From Aquidulcibacter sp. (GTDB lineage Bacteria; Pseudomonadota; Alphaproteobacteria; Caulobacterales; Aquidulcibacteraceae): DNA of 64,000 bases. Below are positions 24,111 to 35,346 of the stretch, piece after piece. The translations under genes and the position numbers were made by a program. The notes beneath the pieces are model-generated. The model made no database searches and was not told where the DNA came from. It saw nothing but the letters and a program-made list of their open reading frames with translations. The first letter of the stretch is position 1. The number at the start of each line of letters is the position of its first letter. The stretch covers positions 1 through 64,000 of the forward strand of contig NZ_JADCBK010000027.1 in assembly GCF_020253525.1 (NCBI RefSeq). The letters run 5' to 3'.

Positions 24111-25645
24111 GGTTCTTGTGCCTTCATCGCGCGTCCCTTGGCGCTAAAGATAAACACGGCCTTATTGCCAAACACAAAGCGATTGACGCTCAAGGCGGTG
24201 ATGACGGAGGTGATCAGCACGATCAACATCACGTCGATATAGTGCAGCCAGTAAAGGCCAATGTGCTGATAAAAGGTCTCGCCGGGGAATAGGGTATCGG
24301 GCTTGTAAAGCACGAAATTATGGAAGCCATAGAGCAAGAAGCCAAAGATCAGGCCTGCTATTGCGGCCCGTGCATCGACATTGCGGAACAAGAGCCCTGC
24401 GATAAAGGCCGACAGGATCGGCATAGAGAAGAGGCCGTTCAGCTCTTGCAACAGATTGATGATGCTCTTGGCATTTTGGAAGACAGGTACAAGCGCAATG
24501 GAGGTAACGGTCAGCACAGCCGACGCCATGGCGGCCAAGCGCCAATGGTTCTTCACCGCACCAATGAACTTCTCATGGAAGTCGATGGAATAAAGCGCCA
24601 CACTGGAATTGAGGATCGCACTGGTATGCGCGATCACGGCCGCGGCCATCATGGCGGCAAACGCACCCGACATCCACGACGGCAAGACATGGGCAACCAG
24701 CTTGCCATAAGCCGCATCCCCCACACTGCCAAACAGCTTATAAGCAACCACGCCGGGGATCACCACAATGGCGGGGATAATCAGGATTCGCACCGCAGCG
24801 GCCGCCAAAACCCCCTTCTGCGCCTCTTGGACGGTCGGGGCCGTCATCGCCTTTTGCGTGATATTCTGATTGGTCGACCAATAGAAGATTTGGATGAACA
24901 ACATGCCGGTAAACAACGTATGGAACGGGATGGGCGATGTGAAAGAGCCGATCATCGAGATACGCTCCTCAGGCACACCTGAAACAATGTCAAAATTCAC
25001 GGCTGCAAGCGCCAAGATCACAACCAAGAAGGCAATCGCCAGAACGCCAATGCCGGAATAGGTGTCCATCACCGCCACAGCCCGAAGGCCGCCTGTGATC
25101 GTATAAATGGCAGCAATAATGGCCATGGGTGCGGCAAACCACAAAAGCGACCAGTCCACCCCGAACATGGATTGCAGGAATAAACTGCCGCTATAGAGCG
25201 CCGCGGGCAGATAGATTAGCACATTGCCGATCAGGAATAGCGCCGAAATGACGGTGCGAATGCTGCCGCCCTTATAACGCTTCTCCAACAGCTCGGTCAC
25301 CGTGGTGCAATTGTTTCGATAGTAGATGGGCACAAAGACGAAGGCCAAAATCAAGAGGCCAAAGAAGCCGCAAATCTCCCACCAAGCCAGCAACAACATC
25401 TGGTTGCCATTCATGCCCACCAATTGTTCGGTCGAAAGATTGGTTAAAGTAATGGCCCCAGCCACGAACAACCAAGAAAGACCACCGCCTGCCAGAAAGA
25501 CTTCTCGCGTTGTCCCGCCATCCTTCTGCCGGTCCTTGTGACCTGCACCGGCACCATGCACTTTCCAATAGGTCAGGAGGGCGATTAGGGCGGTTAGCCC
25601 GAAGAAAATGCCGATTTGTAACGCCGACGCGCTGTCTTGAAACAT
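24107..25645 (-). CDS. SGLT-type sodium/solute symporter (SSS family)
   Basis: A 512-residue permease with about 13-14 membrane helices. Family landmarks are ELLEKRYKGGSIRTVISALFLIGN, the segment ITGGLRAVAVMDTYSGIG, and STNQNITQKAMTAPTVQEAQKG, which resembles the sodium/glucose-galactose transporters (vSGLT type) more than proline or pantothenate carriers. Divergent from the alpha-galactosidase across a 136-base promoter region and coupled to glpK. A galactoside or galactosyl-glycerol is a plausible substrate; this is inference from context. Confidence 0.88.
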   Translation of the reverse strand: MFQDSASALQIGIFFGLTALIALLTYWKVHGAGAGHKDRQKDGGTTREVFLAGGGLSWLFVAGAITLTNLSTEQLVGMNGNQMLLLAWWEICGFFGLLILAFVFVPIYYRNNCTTVTELLEKRYKGGSIRTVISALFLIGNVLIYLPAALYSGSLFLQSMFGVDWSLLWFAAPMAIIAAIYTITGGLRAVAVMDTYSGIGVLAIAFLVVILALAAVNFDIVSGVPEERISMIGSFTSPIPFHTLFTGMLFIQIFYWSTNQNITQKAMTAPTVQEAQKGVLAAAAVRILIIPAIVVIPGVVAYKLFGSVGDAAYGKLVAHVLPSWMSGAFAAMMAAAVIAHTSAILNSSVALYSIDFHEKFIGAVKNHWRLAAMASAVLTVTSIALVPVFQNAKSIINLLQELNGLFSMPILSAFIAGLLFRNVDARAAIAGLIFGFLLYGFHNFVLYKPDTLFPGETFYQHIGLYWLHYIDVMLIVLITSVITALSVNRFVFGNKAVFIFSAKGRAMKAQEP

Positions 25646-25781
25646 GGCATTTCCCCCTTGCCTTTTCTTTAGGCGCAGACACTAGTAAGCCCTTGGGCCT
25701 GAGGCAAGCTTCGGAAATGGAAAATAAAAGCGGGCTTTCTCAGCGCAACAGAATAGACCTAGAATTGGGAACGACATCATT

Positions 25782-27923
25782 ATGGAAAATCTGATCCTGC
25801 ATGGCGGTGGGGCAAGTCTGGTTGTGGCGGTAAAGCCCTTATCTCCTCCCGCAATTTTGCATTGGGGAACAGGCTTGCCGGATGATGTGGACCCGAAGGT
25901 CCTCAAGGCACTCGCCAGCCATCAGGGCGGACCCGGCAGTTCTGATGTGTTTGTCGATGCGTCGCTGGCGATGGAGGCGGGCCTCGGCCTGCTTGGCCCA
26001 TCCGGCATTGTCGTGCACCGCGCGGGAAAAGATTGGGGTAGCCGGTTTGTCGTGACAGAGGCCACACAAGCGGGCGACACGATCCATATTGCGTGCCGTG
26101 ACGACCACACGCAGGTCGGTTTGACCTATGACCTGCGGCTCGACGCCGTCACGGGCGTTTTGACCATCCAGTCTGCCCTCACAAATCTGGGCGAGGGGCC
26201 ATTAGAGGTCAGTGAATGTGCCACAGCGGTGCTGCCCATCGCCAATCACATGACCGATCTGATCGGCTTTACTGGTCGCTGGGCTTTGGAGTTTCAGCGC
26301 GAACGGGTGAAGCGCTTTGCGGGTACTTATCTACGCGAAAGCCGTCGGGGTCGCACCTCGCACGATGGCCTGCCCGCTCTCATTTTGTGCGGCGACACCA
26401 CAGATGAAGTGCAAGGGGAGGCCTATGGCCTGCATCTGGGCTGGAGTGGCAATCATCGCATGCGGGTGGATAGTCTGCATGACGGGCGGGTCTTTGCGGG
26501 GCTTGGCGCGCTGTTAGGCCCCGGTGAAATCCGGCTGAAGCAGGGCGAAACCTTCCACGCGCCCACCATCCACGCCGCCTATAGCCGCGAAGGTCTCTCC
26601 GACCTCAGCCAGCGCTTCCACGCCCATGTCCGCAGTCAAATCTTGCGGGCCGAGACGCGCGCCAAAGTCCGCCCGGTCCATTATAATACGTGGGAAGCCG
26701 TCTTTTTTGACCATGACCTTGATCGCCTCAAAGCCATTGCCGACCGCGCCGCGGCGGTGGGGGTAGAGCGTTTTGTGCTGGATGATGGGTGGTTTGGCTC
26801 CCGCCGCGATGACACCTCCGGGCTTGGCGATTGGTATGTTTCAGCCGACGTCTATCCGGAAGGCTTAAAGCCCCTGATTGATTATGTGACGGGCCTCGGC
26901 ATGGAGATGGGGATTTGGTTTGAGCCTGAGATGGTCAATCCTGATTCAGACCTGTATCGCGCCCATCCCGATTGGGTGTTGGGCCTTTCCCATGTGGAGC
27001 AAGTGCCGTTTCGCAACCAAGTGGTATTGGATATTTCCCGGCCCGAAGTCTCCGACTATTTGTTTGAGCGCATCGACGCGATTTTGCGCGACCATGCCAT
27101 TGGCTATGTCAAATGGGATATGAACCGGGACATCAGCCATCCTGGCGACCATCAGGGCTATCAACGCTCGCATGCCCAAGTCCAAGCGCTTTATGCCTTG
27201 CTCGAACGGTTACGGATGGCCCATCCGCAGGTGGAGTTTGAATCCTGTGCCTCAGGCGGCGCGCGGGCTGATTACGGCGTGCTCAGCTATACCGACCGGA
27301 TTTGGACATCCGATAGCAATGACGCCTTGGACCGCCAAGATATCCAGCGCGGGGCAAGCTTTTTCTTCCCGTTGGAAGTGTTGGGTGCCCATGTTGGCCC
27401 CCGCCGCTGTCACATTACGGGCCGCACCTTGTCCATGGCGATGCGGGCAGGGACCGCCATGATTGGCCATATGGGTCTTGAGCTCAATTTGTTGGAAGAA
27501 TCCGACACGGAACTTGCGATCCTGAAAGAGGCCATTGCGTGCCATAAGGCCCATCGAGAGCTGCTGCATACTGGCAATCTGGTGCGCCTGAAGACCTCTG
27601 ACGAGTTGTTGGGCATGGGCGTCATCGCGCAAGATCAAACCGAAGCGCTTTATTCCATCGCGATTATGCGCAGCCAAGTTCAACGCCTTTTGCCGCGCGT
27701 TCTATTCCATGGCCTTGACCCGGACATGAGCTATCTCGTGAAACTTGTCTGGCCGACAAAATTCCGTTCGTGGTCGGCGGGCTCCTCCGTGGAGGCATTG
27801 GATCTTACGGGGGCAGGTCACGTGATGACTGGGCGGCTGTTGCAAGAGGTTGGCATGGGCCTGCCTCTGACCGCGCCAGAGCAAGTCTTGATGTTCCATC
27901 TGCGCGCGCACACGCCAGATTGA
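25782..27923 (+). CDS. GH36 alpha-galactosidase
   Basis: Hydrolyses terminal alpha-galactosyl bonds. The 713-residue protein has the N-terminal beta-supersandwich, then the barrel (RPVHYNTWEAVFFD, ERFVLDDGWFG, MGIWFEPEMV). The nucleophile is D446 in YVKWDMNRD and the acid/base D511 in WTSDSNDALDRQ, both placed as in GH36 enzymes. There is no signal peptide, so the substrate must be imported, which fits the divergent symporter. Typical substrates are melibiose, raffinose or galactosyl-glycerols. Gene symbols melA/rafA/galA are used inconsistently, so none is given. Confidence 0.95.
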   Translation: MENLILHGGGASLVVAVKPLSPPAILHWGTGLPDDVDPKVLKALASHQGGPGSSDVFVDASLAMEAGLGLLGPSGIVVHRAGKDWGSRFVVTEATQAGDTIHIACRDDHTQVGLTYDLRLDAVTGVLTIQSALTNLGEGPLEVSECATAVLPIANHMTDLIGFTGRWALEFQRERVKRFAGTYLRESRRGRTSHDGLPALILCGDTTDEVQGEAYGLHLGWSGNHRMRVDSLHDGRVFAGLGALLGPGEIRLKQGETFHAPTIHAAYSREGLSDLSQRFHAHVRSQILRAETRAKVRPVHYNTWEAVFFDHDLDRLKAIADRAAAVGVERFVLDDGWFGSRRDDTSGLGDWYVSADVYPEGLKPLIDYVTGLGMEMGIWFEPEMVNPDSDLYRAHPDWVLGLSHVEQVPFRNQVVLDISRPEVSDYLFERIDAILRDHAIGYVKWDMNRDISHPGDHQGYQRSHAQVQALYALLERLRMAHPQVEFESCASGGARADYGVLSYTDRIWTSDSNDALDRQDIQRGASFFFPLEVLGAHVGPRRCHITGRTLSMAMRAGTAMIGHMGLELNLLEESDTELAILKEAIACHKAHRELLHTGNLVRLKTSDELLGMGVIAQDQTEALYSIAIMRSQVQRLLPRVLFHGLDPDMSYLVKLVWPTKFRSWSAGSSVEALDLTGAGHVMTGRLLQEVGMGLPLTAPEQVLMFHLRAHTPD

Positions 27924-27979
27924 TCGCTTAACGGTATCTGGCCCTTTCCCCTTAGGGCCTGTCAGGCTATGTCGACCCC

Positions 27980-29782
27980 ATGACTCCCCGTGAAAACATC
28001 CGCAATTTCTCCATCGTTGCCCATATCGACCATGGCAAGTCCACCTTGTCTGACCGCCTGATCCAATTGACGGGCGGCCTCACCCAGCGTGAGATGAAGG
28101 AACAAGTGCTCGACAGCATGGATATTGAGCGCGAGCGCGGCATCACGATCAAGGCGCAAACCGTGCGGCTTGAGTTCCGGCGTGAGGGTCAAGACTATAT
28201 TCTGAACCTGATCGACACCCCGGGCCATGTAGACTTTGCCTATGAGGTCTCGCGCTCTTTGGCCGCCTGCGAGGGCGCTTTGTTGGTCGTCGATGCCAGC
28301 CAAGGTGTGGAGGCGCAGACCCTAGCCAATGTCTATCAGGCGATTGATGCCGATCTGGAGATCGTGCCAGTCCTCAACAAAATCGACCTTCCCGCCGCAG
28401 AGCCTGATCGGGTGAAAGCCCAGATCGAAGAAGTGATCGGCATTGATGCATCAGAATCTGTAATGATCTCGGCTAAAACCGGTCTTGGCATTGAGGATGT
28501 GTTGGAAGCCATCATCACCCGCTTGCCACCGCCTAAGACGGGCGACCGCGATGCGCCGCTAAAAGCGCTTCTGATGGACGCCTATTACGACCAATATTTG
28601 GGCGTGGTGGTTTTGGTTCGCATCATTGATGGCGTGATGAAAAAGGGCATGAAGGTCCGCATGATGGCGACCGGGGCGAATTATAGCCTCGACCGTGTCG
28701 GCGTATTTAAGCCCAAGATCACCGAGGTGGATGAGTTGGGGCCAGGTGAAATCGGCTTCTTGACCGCCTCGATCAAGGAAGTGGCCGATGCCGCGGTGGG
28801 CGACACCATCACCGAAGAACGTCGCCAAACCACCAGCATGCTGCCGGGCTTTAAGCCAGCCCAGCCAGTGGTGTTCTGCGGCCTTTTCCCCGTCGATGCC
28901 GCTGACTTTGAAGATTTGCGCGCCGCGATGGGAAGGCTTCGTTTGAATGACGCCAGCTTCTCGTTTGAAATGGAAACCAGCGCCGCGCTTGGCTTTGGCT
29001 TCCGCTGTGGCTTCTTGGGCCTCTTGCATTTGGAGATCATTCAAGAGCGTTTGAGCCGCGAATTTAATCTTGATCTGATCGCAACGGCCCCCTCGGTGGT
29101 TTATGAAATCAAGATGAAGAATGGCGAGACGTTGCATCTGCACAATCCCGCCGACATGCCCGATGTGATGGCGATTGAGGCGATTGAAGAGCCTTGGATC
29201 AAGGCCACGATCCTGACCCCAGACGAATATCTGGGTGGCATTATGAAGCTGTGCCAAGACCGCCGCGGCAATCAGCGTGAGCTGACCTATGTCGGCACGC
29301 GTGCCATGCTGGTCTATGAGTTGCCGCTAAACGAAGTGGTGTTTGACTTCTATGATCGCCTAAAGAGTATCTCGAAGGGCTATGCGTCCTTCGACTATAC
29401 GATTGAAGGCTATAAGGCTGGCAATCTGGTCAAAATGTCGATCCTGGTGAATGAAGAGCCAGTTGATGCGCTTTCCATGCTGGTCCATGCAGGGCGCGCC
29501 GAAATGCGCGGTCGGTCTATGTGCGAAAAGCTGAAGGATTTGATCCCGCAGCATCTGTTCAAAATCCCCATTCAAGCCGCCATTGGTGGCCGCGTGATTG
29601 CGCGGGAAACCATCTCGGCCATGCGCAAGGATGTGACGGCGAAATGCTATGGCGGCGACGCCAGTCGCAAACGCAAACTGCTCGACAAGCAGAAGGCTGG
29701 TAAGAAGCGCATGCGCCAATTCGGCAGCGTCGATATCCCGCAAGAAGCCTTCATCGCCGCCTTGAAAATGGACGCCGACTAA
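27980..29782 (+). CDS. lepA: Elongation factor 4 (LepA)
   Basis: Ribosome-associated GTPase involved in initiation or back-translocation. The 600-residue length is normal. G domain motifs: [37 protein letters not shown]; then domain II, III and V, and the LepA-specific C-terminal domain ([13 protein letters not shown]-like: [31 protein letters not shown]). It is a single gene with a 57-base gap after the alpha-galactosidase. Its stop overlaps that of the convergent membrane gene. Confidence 0.97.
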   Translation: MTPRENIRNFSIVAHIDHGKSTLSDRLIQLTGGLTQREMKEQVLDSMDIERERGITIKAQTVRLEFRREGQDYILNLIDTPGHVDFAYEVSRSLAACEGALLVVDASQGVEAQTLANVYQAIDADLEIVPVLNKIDLPAAEPDRVKAQIEEVIGIDASESVMISAKTGLGIEDVLEAIITRLPPPKTGDRDAPLKALLMDAYYDQYLGVVVLVRIIDGVMKKGMKVRMMATGANYSLDRVGVFKPKITEVDELGPGEIGFLTASIKEVADAAVGDTITEERRQTTSMLPGFKPAQPVVFCGLFPVDAADFEDLRAAMGRLRLNDASFSFEMETSAALGFGFRCGFLGLLHLEIIQERLSREFNLDLIATAPSVVYEIKMKNGETLHLHNPADMPDVMAIEAIEEPWIKATILTPDEYLGGIMKLCQDRRGNQRELTYVGTRAMLVYELPLNEVVFDFYDRLKSISKGYASFDYTIEGYKAGNLVKMSILVNEEPVDALSMLVHAGRAEMRGRSMCEKLKDLIPQHLFKIPIQAAIGGRVIARETISAMRKDVTAKCYGGDASRKRKLLDKQKAGKKRMRQFGSVDIPQEAFIAALKMDAD

Positions 29783-30213
29783 GCTTGGTTTGGCTTCTTC
29801 AAGACGCCGCTCGCCAATACTGGGATCAGATAAAGCAGCAAAAAGCCAGTATTGGACAGCGCATTGCCCGGCGTGTTCAGCGCAACTGAAATGCTGCTAT
29901 CGACCACCCACCAAACCAGAATGGCCCCGGTCATCGGTCGCCACAGCGAGAGCTGAGGGTGCTTCAAAGCTGTTTGCACCAAAGTGAGCAGGGTCAGCGC
30001 CCAACCCATCATCACCGCGCCCAGAATGGCTGCCGTCAGGCGCAGGCTTTCATGCCAGCCACTTTGCCCGTCTAAGGGCCAATAGATCACATCATAAAAC
30101 AGGCGGACCGCCGCGTCGGTTTGCGGCCATGCACTGCCCGTAAAGACAAGGCCCAATGCCAGAACCAGATAGCACCAGCCGATCACCCATCGCCGCCAGA
30201 GACTTGCCATCAT
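29779..30213 (-). CDS. Small membrane protein, function unknown
   Basis: A 144-residue protein with four hydrophobic segments (about residues 10-26, 58-80, 90-108 and 116-136). N-terminus is [13 protein letters not shown]. No family is recognised. It is convergent with lepA, the stop codons overlapping by three bases, and divergent from the epimerase at 30416 across a 200-base gap. I cannot assign a role. Confidence 0.55.
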   Translation of the reverse strand: MMASLWRRWVIGWCYLVLALGLVFTGSAWPQTDAAVRLFYDVIYWPLDGQSGWHESLRLTAAILGAVMMGWALTLLTLVQTALKHPQLSLWRPMTGAILVWWVVDSSISVALNTPGNALSNTGFLLLYLIPVLASGVLKKPNQA

Positions 30214-30415
30214 CTATCCTCCCTCTCCAAGTCTGAGGCAGACTAAAGGAAACGCGGCTTCAGCTTCAATTACGCGCGACGTTATCTTGTCTGCGCGAGA
30301 CGGTGGCATTCGCAAACCAATCCAGCAATGATGCACATCTGGGTAACAGGGTTTGGCTGCGGCTTTTTTGCGATGAGGCGCGCCCCCTTTGGGCCCATTT
30401 ATGAGGGACGGAAAC

Positions 30416-31438
30416 ATGCGCGTGCTGGTCACAGGAGCCGCCGGCTTTATTGGGTTTCATACTGCCGTTGCCCTGTTGCGGCGTGGCGATGATGTCGTCG
30501 GCTTTGATGTGGTCAATGATTATTATGATCCTGCGCTTAAAGAAGCCCGCTTGGCGCTGTTAGAACAAGTGGCGGCCCAGGCAGCAGGTAGCTTCAGCTT
30601 CATCCGCGCAGACCTTGCCGATGCCGCAGCCGTTGACGCCTGTTTTGCAGACCATGCTTTTGACCGGGTCATCCATTTGGCTGCACAAGCTGGTGTGCGC
30701 TATTCGCTTGATAATCCGCGCGCCTATGTGGCTTCCAACATCGTCGGCTTTACCCACATCCTCGAGGCCTGCCGGGCCCACAAAATCGCACATTTGACCT
30801 ATGCCAGCACATCTAGTGTCTATGGTGGCAATACACATATGCCCTTTGTTGAGACCAATGGTGCCGACCATCCGCTACAATTTTATGCGGCAACCAAGCG
30901 CGCAAACGAGCTTATGGCCCATTCCTATAGCCACTTATTCGGATTGCCGACCACGGGTCTGCGCTTCTTTACCGTTTATGGCCCTTGGGGCCGGCCGGAT
31001 ATGTCGCCTTATCTATTCACCAAGGCGATTTTTGCCGGAGAACCTATTCAAGTCTTCAATTACGGCCATCACAGTCGCGACTTCACCTATGTGGACGATA
31101 TTGTTGAAGGCGTGGTCCGTACCAGCGATCTGATCGCCACACCCAACCCAAACTGGAACAGCGACGCCCCAGACCCATCGTCCTCGTCAGCCCCGTTTCG
31201 CATTTATAACATCGGGAATAATAATCCGGTTGTTTTGGCCGACTATATCGCCGCCATCGAACAGGCCGTGGGCAAGAAGGCCATCTTGCAAATGTTACCG
31301 CTGCAACCCGGCGATGTACCCGATACTTCCGCAGATGTTACTGCACTTGTTGCCGCAATCGGTTATAAGCCCTCCACACCCATCCAAGTCGGCGTGAAGG
31401 CCTTTGTGGATTGGTACCGAGACTATCACGGGCTTTAG
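30416..31438 (+). CDS. lpsL: UDP-glucuronate 4-epimerase
   Basis: Interconverts UDP-glucuronate and UDP-galacturonate for surface polysaccharide. A 340-residue short-chain epimerase. The start at 30416 is favoured by GGGACGG nine bases upstream. It has the NAD-binding GAAGFIG (7-13), the catalytic serine region [10 protein letters not shown], and Y157-x3-K161 in FYAATKRAN. The C-terminal insert [21 protein letters not shown] is typical of bacterial glucuronate epimerases (LpsL/Cap1J group). UDP-glucose 4-epimerase activity is less likely. Confidence 0.9.
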   Translation: MRVLVTGAAGFIGFHTAVALLRRGDDVVGFDVVNDYYDPALKEARLALLEQVAAQAAGSFSFIRADLADAAAVDACFADHAFDRVIHLAAQAGVRYSLDNPRAYVASNIVGFTHILEACRAHKIAHLTYASTSSVYGGNTHMPFVETNGADHPLQFYAATKRANELMAHSYSHLFGLPTTGLRFFTVYGPWGRPDMSPYLFTKAIFAGEPIQVFNYGHHSRDFTYVDDIVEGVVRTSDLIATPNPNWNSDAPDPSSSSAPFRIYNIGNNNPVVLADYIAAIEQAVGKKAILQMLPLQPGDVPDTSADVTALVAAIGYKPSTPIQVGVKAFVDWYRDYHGL

Positions 31439-31474
31439 GCCCAATCTTTTTCAGCATGAACCTATAGGCCGCAG

Positions 31475-32872
31475 ATGGACGCGCAATTTTCGACCTTGAC
31501 CCGCATTAAAGACTTCATCGGGCCGCAAGGCTGGACGGAAGATCCTGACCTGATCGCCCCTCATTTGATTGAATGGCGCGACCGCTGGAGTGGTTCTGCG
31601 CCGATCCTGCTAATGCCAGCCTCCACCGCAGAGGCGCAAATGATCTTAAGCCAATGCCATGAAACGGGGTTGGCAGTGACGACCCAAGGCGGCAATACGG
31701 GCCTGGTTGGTGCGCAAATTCCGCGCGGCGAAGTCCTGATTTCAACCAAGCGCCTGAATGCCATTCGTTCGATCGATCCGGTCGATGATGCTTTGGTCGC
31801 AGAGGCGGGCGTTATTTTGACGCAAGTTCAAGACGCCGCACGGCAAATCGGCAAACGCTTTCCCTTAAGTCTGGCGTCAGAAGGTTCTGCCACCATCGGC
31901 GGTCTGATCTCGACCAATGCGGGCGGGGTTCATGTGCGCCGCCACGGCATGATGCGCGCCCAAATCTTGGGGTTAGAGGCGGTGCTGCCCAATGGGTCGC
32001 TGTATGAAGGCCTATCGGCCCTGCGCAAAGACAATACGGGCTATGACCTCAAGCAATTGTTCATTGGGGCTGAGGGAACCTTGGGTCTTGTCACGGCTGC
32101 AACCCTGAAATTGGTTTCCCAACCGCGCTACACGACGGTCGCATTACTCGCTTTGGAAACGCCTGAGCAGGCGGTTGAATTGCTGCACCGGCTCGAGGCA
32201 GAAACCGCCGCTGTCGCAGCTTTTGAAGTGATGAATCACTTGGGCGTCTCGCTGGCGCTCAAAAACATTCCCAATGTGCGGGTGCCCTTTAGCGCACCTT
32301 CACCATGGCTGGCCTTGGTTGAGTTTGAAGGTCCCAGTGCGGACCTTGTTGAAAAAGTGGAAGAGGCTTTGACCTCCGCGCTGGAAGCGGGCCTCGCCTC
32401 GGATGTCGTCGTCGCGCAAAATGAGGCGCAATCAAAATCCTTCTGGTATTTGCGCGAAGAGATGAGCGCGTGTCAAAAGCCAGAAGGTGTGGCGGCCAAG
32501 CATGACGTTTCGGTTCCCGTCTCCAAGATTCCCGCTTTCTTGAGATTGGCCGACGCCGCCGCAGAAAAAGTGGCACCGGGCGCGCGCGTGGTCGCCTTTG
32601 GCCACTGTAGCGATGGCAATATCCATTATGATGTGATCCAACCCAGTTCGATGTCGGCAGAGGCCTATAAGGCGCTGGTGCCCCAAATGAATGAGGCGAT
32701 CCATGATGTTGCTATGTCCTTCAATGGCTCAATCTCGGCGGAACATGGCATTGGCATCAGCCGACGCGATGAATTTCTGCGGCGGGAGCCTGACGCCCAT
32801 CTGACCCTGATGCGCGCCATCAAACAAAGCTTTGATCCCAAAAACATCATGAACCCGCGCGTGCTGCTCTAG
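31475..32872 (+). CDS. FAD-linked oxidoreductase (D-2-hydroxyacid dehydrogenase type)
   Basis: A 465-residue flavoprotein of the GlcD/D2HGDH family. The FAD-binding PCMH domain is N-terminal (TTQGGNTGLVGAQIP, then SEGSATIGGLISTNAGG). The C-terminal oxidase domain has HCSDGNIHYDV and SAEHGIGISRRDEF. It oxidises a D-2-hydroxy acid such as D-lactate, D-glycolate or D-2-hydroxyglutarate and passes electrons to a flavoprotein such as the ETF at 9.2-10.9 kb or to quinone. Substrate is not decidable here. It starts 36 bases after the epimerase stop and is likely cotranscribed. Confidence 0.9.
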   Translation: MDAQFSTLTRIKDFIGPQGWTEDPDLIAPHLIEWRDRWSGSAPILLMPASTAEAQMILSQCHETGLAVTTQGGNTGLVGAQIPRGEVLISTKRLNAIRSIDPVDDALVAEAGVILTQVQDAARQIGKRFPLSLASEGSATIGGLISTNAGGVHVRRHGMMRAQILGLEAVLPNGSLYEGLSALRKDNTGYDLKQLFIGAEGTLGLVTAATLKLVSQPRYTTVALLALETPEQAVELLHRLEAETAAVAAFEVMNHLGVSLALKNIPNVRVPFSAPSPWLALVEFEGPSADLVEKVEEALTSALEAGLASDVVVAQNEAQSKSFWYLREEMSACQKPEGVAAKHDVSVPVSKIPAFLRLADAAAEKVAPGARVVAFGHCSDGNIHYDVIQPSSMSAEAYKALVPQMNEAIHDVAMSFNGSISAEHGIGISRRDEFLRREPDAHLTLMRAIKQSFDPKNIMNPRVLL

Positions 32873-32894
32873 TCTTGGCGGACTAAGCTGGGCG

Positions 32895-33662
32895 CTAAAG
32901 AAGGTGGCGCGCCATCCAATCGGCGAAACGCGCTTGCGCATCGGCGGTTTGCTCAGGATTGAAACGGAACGTGGGATTGACGGAGGTTTCTTCGTCAAAG
33001 GAATGGGTGGCACCGGGATAGATGAAAGTCTCAACTGTCGCGCCTGAGTGGCGGACTTTATCGGCAGCTTTGAGGGGCAGGTGCGTGCCAGACAGCGTGT
33101 CGTTTTCGCCCAGCATCAGATAGGCTGGAATAGGCTTTCGCCATCCCTTGCGCAGGGTTTGGGCACCGAGGCCGCACCAAGGATAGACGAGAAAAGCCGT
33201 TGAAAGCCCGGCAAGTGGATCGGCGGGGACGCCTTCTAAATCCGCAAATTCTGCCACTTCCGGGCCAAGGGCTAGTGCATCCATCACGGTCCAGCCGCCA
33301 TGGCTCCAACCCGCTGCGGCCAGACGTTCGGCTTGCACCCAGTCTTGCCCCCGCGCCCAGTGCATCAGCGCAATCAAATCGCCAGCCCGCTCCCGACCCC
33401 AAAGCCGCAGGCCCGTACACACCAAAATCCGCGCTTCGGTAAGGCTGATGTCGCGCGGACGGAAGGAATCCACCACGACGCTGGCGATCCCCTTTGCCGC
33501 TGCTGCCTTCGCATAGCCCGGTTGCGGGCCATCATTATCGCCGCATCCATGAAACAGAAAAGCTGTTGGGAATGGGCCTTTGCCCTCTGGTTTGAAAATC
33601 TGACAATGGACAAGCAGGCGCCCAGCACGGGCGTCTAATGTCTCGCGGGGGAATTTCTTCAT
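32895..33662 (-). CDS. Dienelactone-hydrolase-like alpha/beta hydrolase
   Basis: A 255-residue cytoplasmic alpha/beta-hydrolase with oxyanion region AFLFHGCGD, nucleophile S120 in AAGWSHGGW, an acid in MLGENDTLSG and the catalytic histidine in GATHSFDEE. Length and motifs fit the DLH family, but the nucleophile is serine rather than cysteine, so a general esterase is more likely than a true dienelactone hydrolase. It follows purH by 14 bases and is probably read from the same message, though a metabolic link is not obvious. Confidence 0.85.
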   Translation of the reverse strand: MKKFPRETLDARAGRLLVHCQIFKPEGKGPFPTAFLFHGCGDNDGPQPGYAKAAAAKGIASVVVDSFRPRDISLTEARILVCTGLRLWGRERAGDLIALMHWARGQDWVQAERLAAAGWSHGGWTVMDALALGPEVAEFADLEGVPADPLAGLSTAFLVYPWCGLGAQTLRKGWRKPIPAYLMLGENDTLSGTHLPLKAADKVRHSGATVETFIYPGATHSFDEETSVNPTFRFNPEQTADAQARFADWMARHLL

Positions 33663-33676
33663 CCGCCCAAGTCCTT

Positions 33677-35263
33677 CTAGTGCCGGAAATGGCGCATGCC
33701 CGTAAACACCATGGTGATGCCCGCTTCATCGGCAGCAGCAATCACTTCATCATCGCGGATCGAGCCACCGGGCTGAATGACGGCCGTGGCACCTGCCTCC
33801 ACCGCTTGCAACAGACCGTCGGCGAAGGGGAAGAAGGCGTCAGAGGCACAGGCCGAGCCGATGGTGGCTGCTTGGCTCCATCCGGCCGTCTCCGCTGCTT
33901 CTACCGCACGAACCGCAGCAATACGGGCCGAATCGCGGCGGTTCATTTGGCCTGCGCCAATACCTGCGGTGACACCGTCCTTCGCATAGACAATCGCATT
34001 AGACTTCACATGCTTGGCGACCCGGAAGGCAAACAGCATGTCCGTCAATTCTTGCGGGGTCGGGGCCCGTTTGGTCACGACTTTTAAGTCTGGGGCCATA
34101 ATCCGTCCGGTATCGCGGTTTTGCACCAAGAAGCCGCCGGCCAAGGTGCGGAAGGTCAGGCCTGGCTGTGTGGGGTCTGGTAGGCCACCAGCCAATAAGA
34201 GGCGCAAATTCTTCTTCTTGGCAAAGATGGCTTGGGCATCTTCATCCGCATCAGGCGCAATCACCACTTCGGTAAAGATTTTGACGATCTCTTCAGCCGC
34301 AGCCCCATCCAATTTGCGGTTACATGCGACAATGCCACCAAAGGCCGAAACTGGGTCGCAAGCCAAGGCGCGCATATAGGCGTCGGTCAAAGAAGCGCCG
34401 ATCGCCACACCGCACGGATTGGCGTGCTTGATAATGGCAACAGCGGCTGCTTCACTCGCATCAAACTCCCCGACCAATTCATAAGCGGCATCGGTGTCGT
34501 TGAGATTATTGTAGGACAATTCCTTGCCCTGCAGCTGACGGGCGGTGGAGACACCGGGGCGCTTTTCAGTGGTGGCGTAAAAGGCTGCAACTTGGTGGGG
34601 ATTTTCGCCATAGCGCAGGCTTTGTACCTTGGGCCCGCCAAAAGCCCGCCAATCTGGGGAGGCTTCGCCCACTTGTTCCCCATACCAGCCTGAAATGGCA
34701 GCATCATAGGCCGCGGTACGGGCATAGGCCTTGGCGGCCAATTGCTTGCGGGTGAGTTCTTGTGTGCCGCCATGGGCCGACATATCGGCCAAGACCTTCT
34801 GCACATCACCAAGGTCGGTTGCCACCGCACACCAGTCGAAATTCTTTGCCCCGGCGCGGATCATAGCAGGCCCACCAATATCGATATTCTCAACGCATGT
34901 TTCAAAGTCTGCGCCAGAAGCTAGGGTCGCCTCAAAGGGGTATAGATTGACCCACAACAGATCGATGCCCTCAATGCCATGTTGGGTCATCGCCGCCTCA
35001 TGCTCGGCCACATGGCGCAGGGCGAGCAAGCCGCCATGCACGGCCGGGTGCAAGGTCTTGACCCGGCCATCCATCATTTCAGGAAAACCGGTCACATCGG
35101 CAACATCGATGACGGCCAAACCTGCCGCCGCCAAAGCTTTACTGGTGCCACCGGTTGAAACCAGAACGACCCCTTGGTCGGCCAATTGCTGTGCTGTCTC
35201 AATCAGCCCCGTTTTATCGGAAACCGAGATAAGGGCTCGGCGGACGGGACGGATCGTGGACAT
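33677..35263 (-). CDS. purH: Bifunctional AICAR transformylase / IMP cyclohydrolase
   Basis: Catalyses the last two steps of IMP synthesis. A 528-residue protein with the N-terminal MGS-like IMP cyclohydrolase domain ([38 protein letters not shown]). The C-terminal AICAR transformylase domain has the catalytic lysine-histidine in [12 protein letters not shown] and the end YTGMRHFRH-like [10 protein letters not shown]. Length is normal. The esterase gene lies 14 bases downstream. Confidence 0.97.
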   Translation of the reverse strand: MSTIRPVRRALISVSDKTGLIETAQQLADQGVVLVSTGGTSKALAAAGLAVIDVADVTGFPEMMDGRVKTLHPAVHGGLLALRHVAEHEAAMTQHGIEGIDLLWVNLYPFEATLASGADFETCVENIDIGGPAMIRAGAKNFDWCAVATDLGDVQKVLADMSAHGGTQELTRKQLAAKAYARTAAYDAAISGWYGEQVGEASPDWRAFGGPKVQSLRYGENPHQVAAFYATTEKRPGVSTARQLQGKELSYNNLNDTDAAYELVGEFDASEAAAVAIIKHANPCGVAIGASLTDAYMRALACDPVSAFGGIVACNRKLDGAAAEEIVKIFTEVVIAPDADEDAQAIFAKKKNLRLLLAGGLPDPTQPGLTFRTLAGGFLVQNRDTGRIMAPDLKVVTKRAPTPQELTDMLFAFRVAKHVKSNAIVYAKDGVTAGIGAGQMNRRDSARIAAVRAVEAAETAGWSQAATIGSACASDAFFPFADGLLQAVEAGATAVIQPGGSIRDDEVIAAADEAGITMVFTGMRHFRH

Positions 35264-35346
35264 GGCAAAGGCTCCGGCGGAGGGTGATCACAAAAGGGGT
35301 GCGCCCGCTTATAGGCTGCGAATCGGCCCGTGGCGACAGGCTGGAC

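Noticed and set aside
25646-25781. Operator for a sugar regulator between the symporter and alpha-galactosidase
   Set aside because: I saw no convincing palindrome in the 136-base gap, and no LacI- or GntR-type regulator is adjacent.
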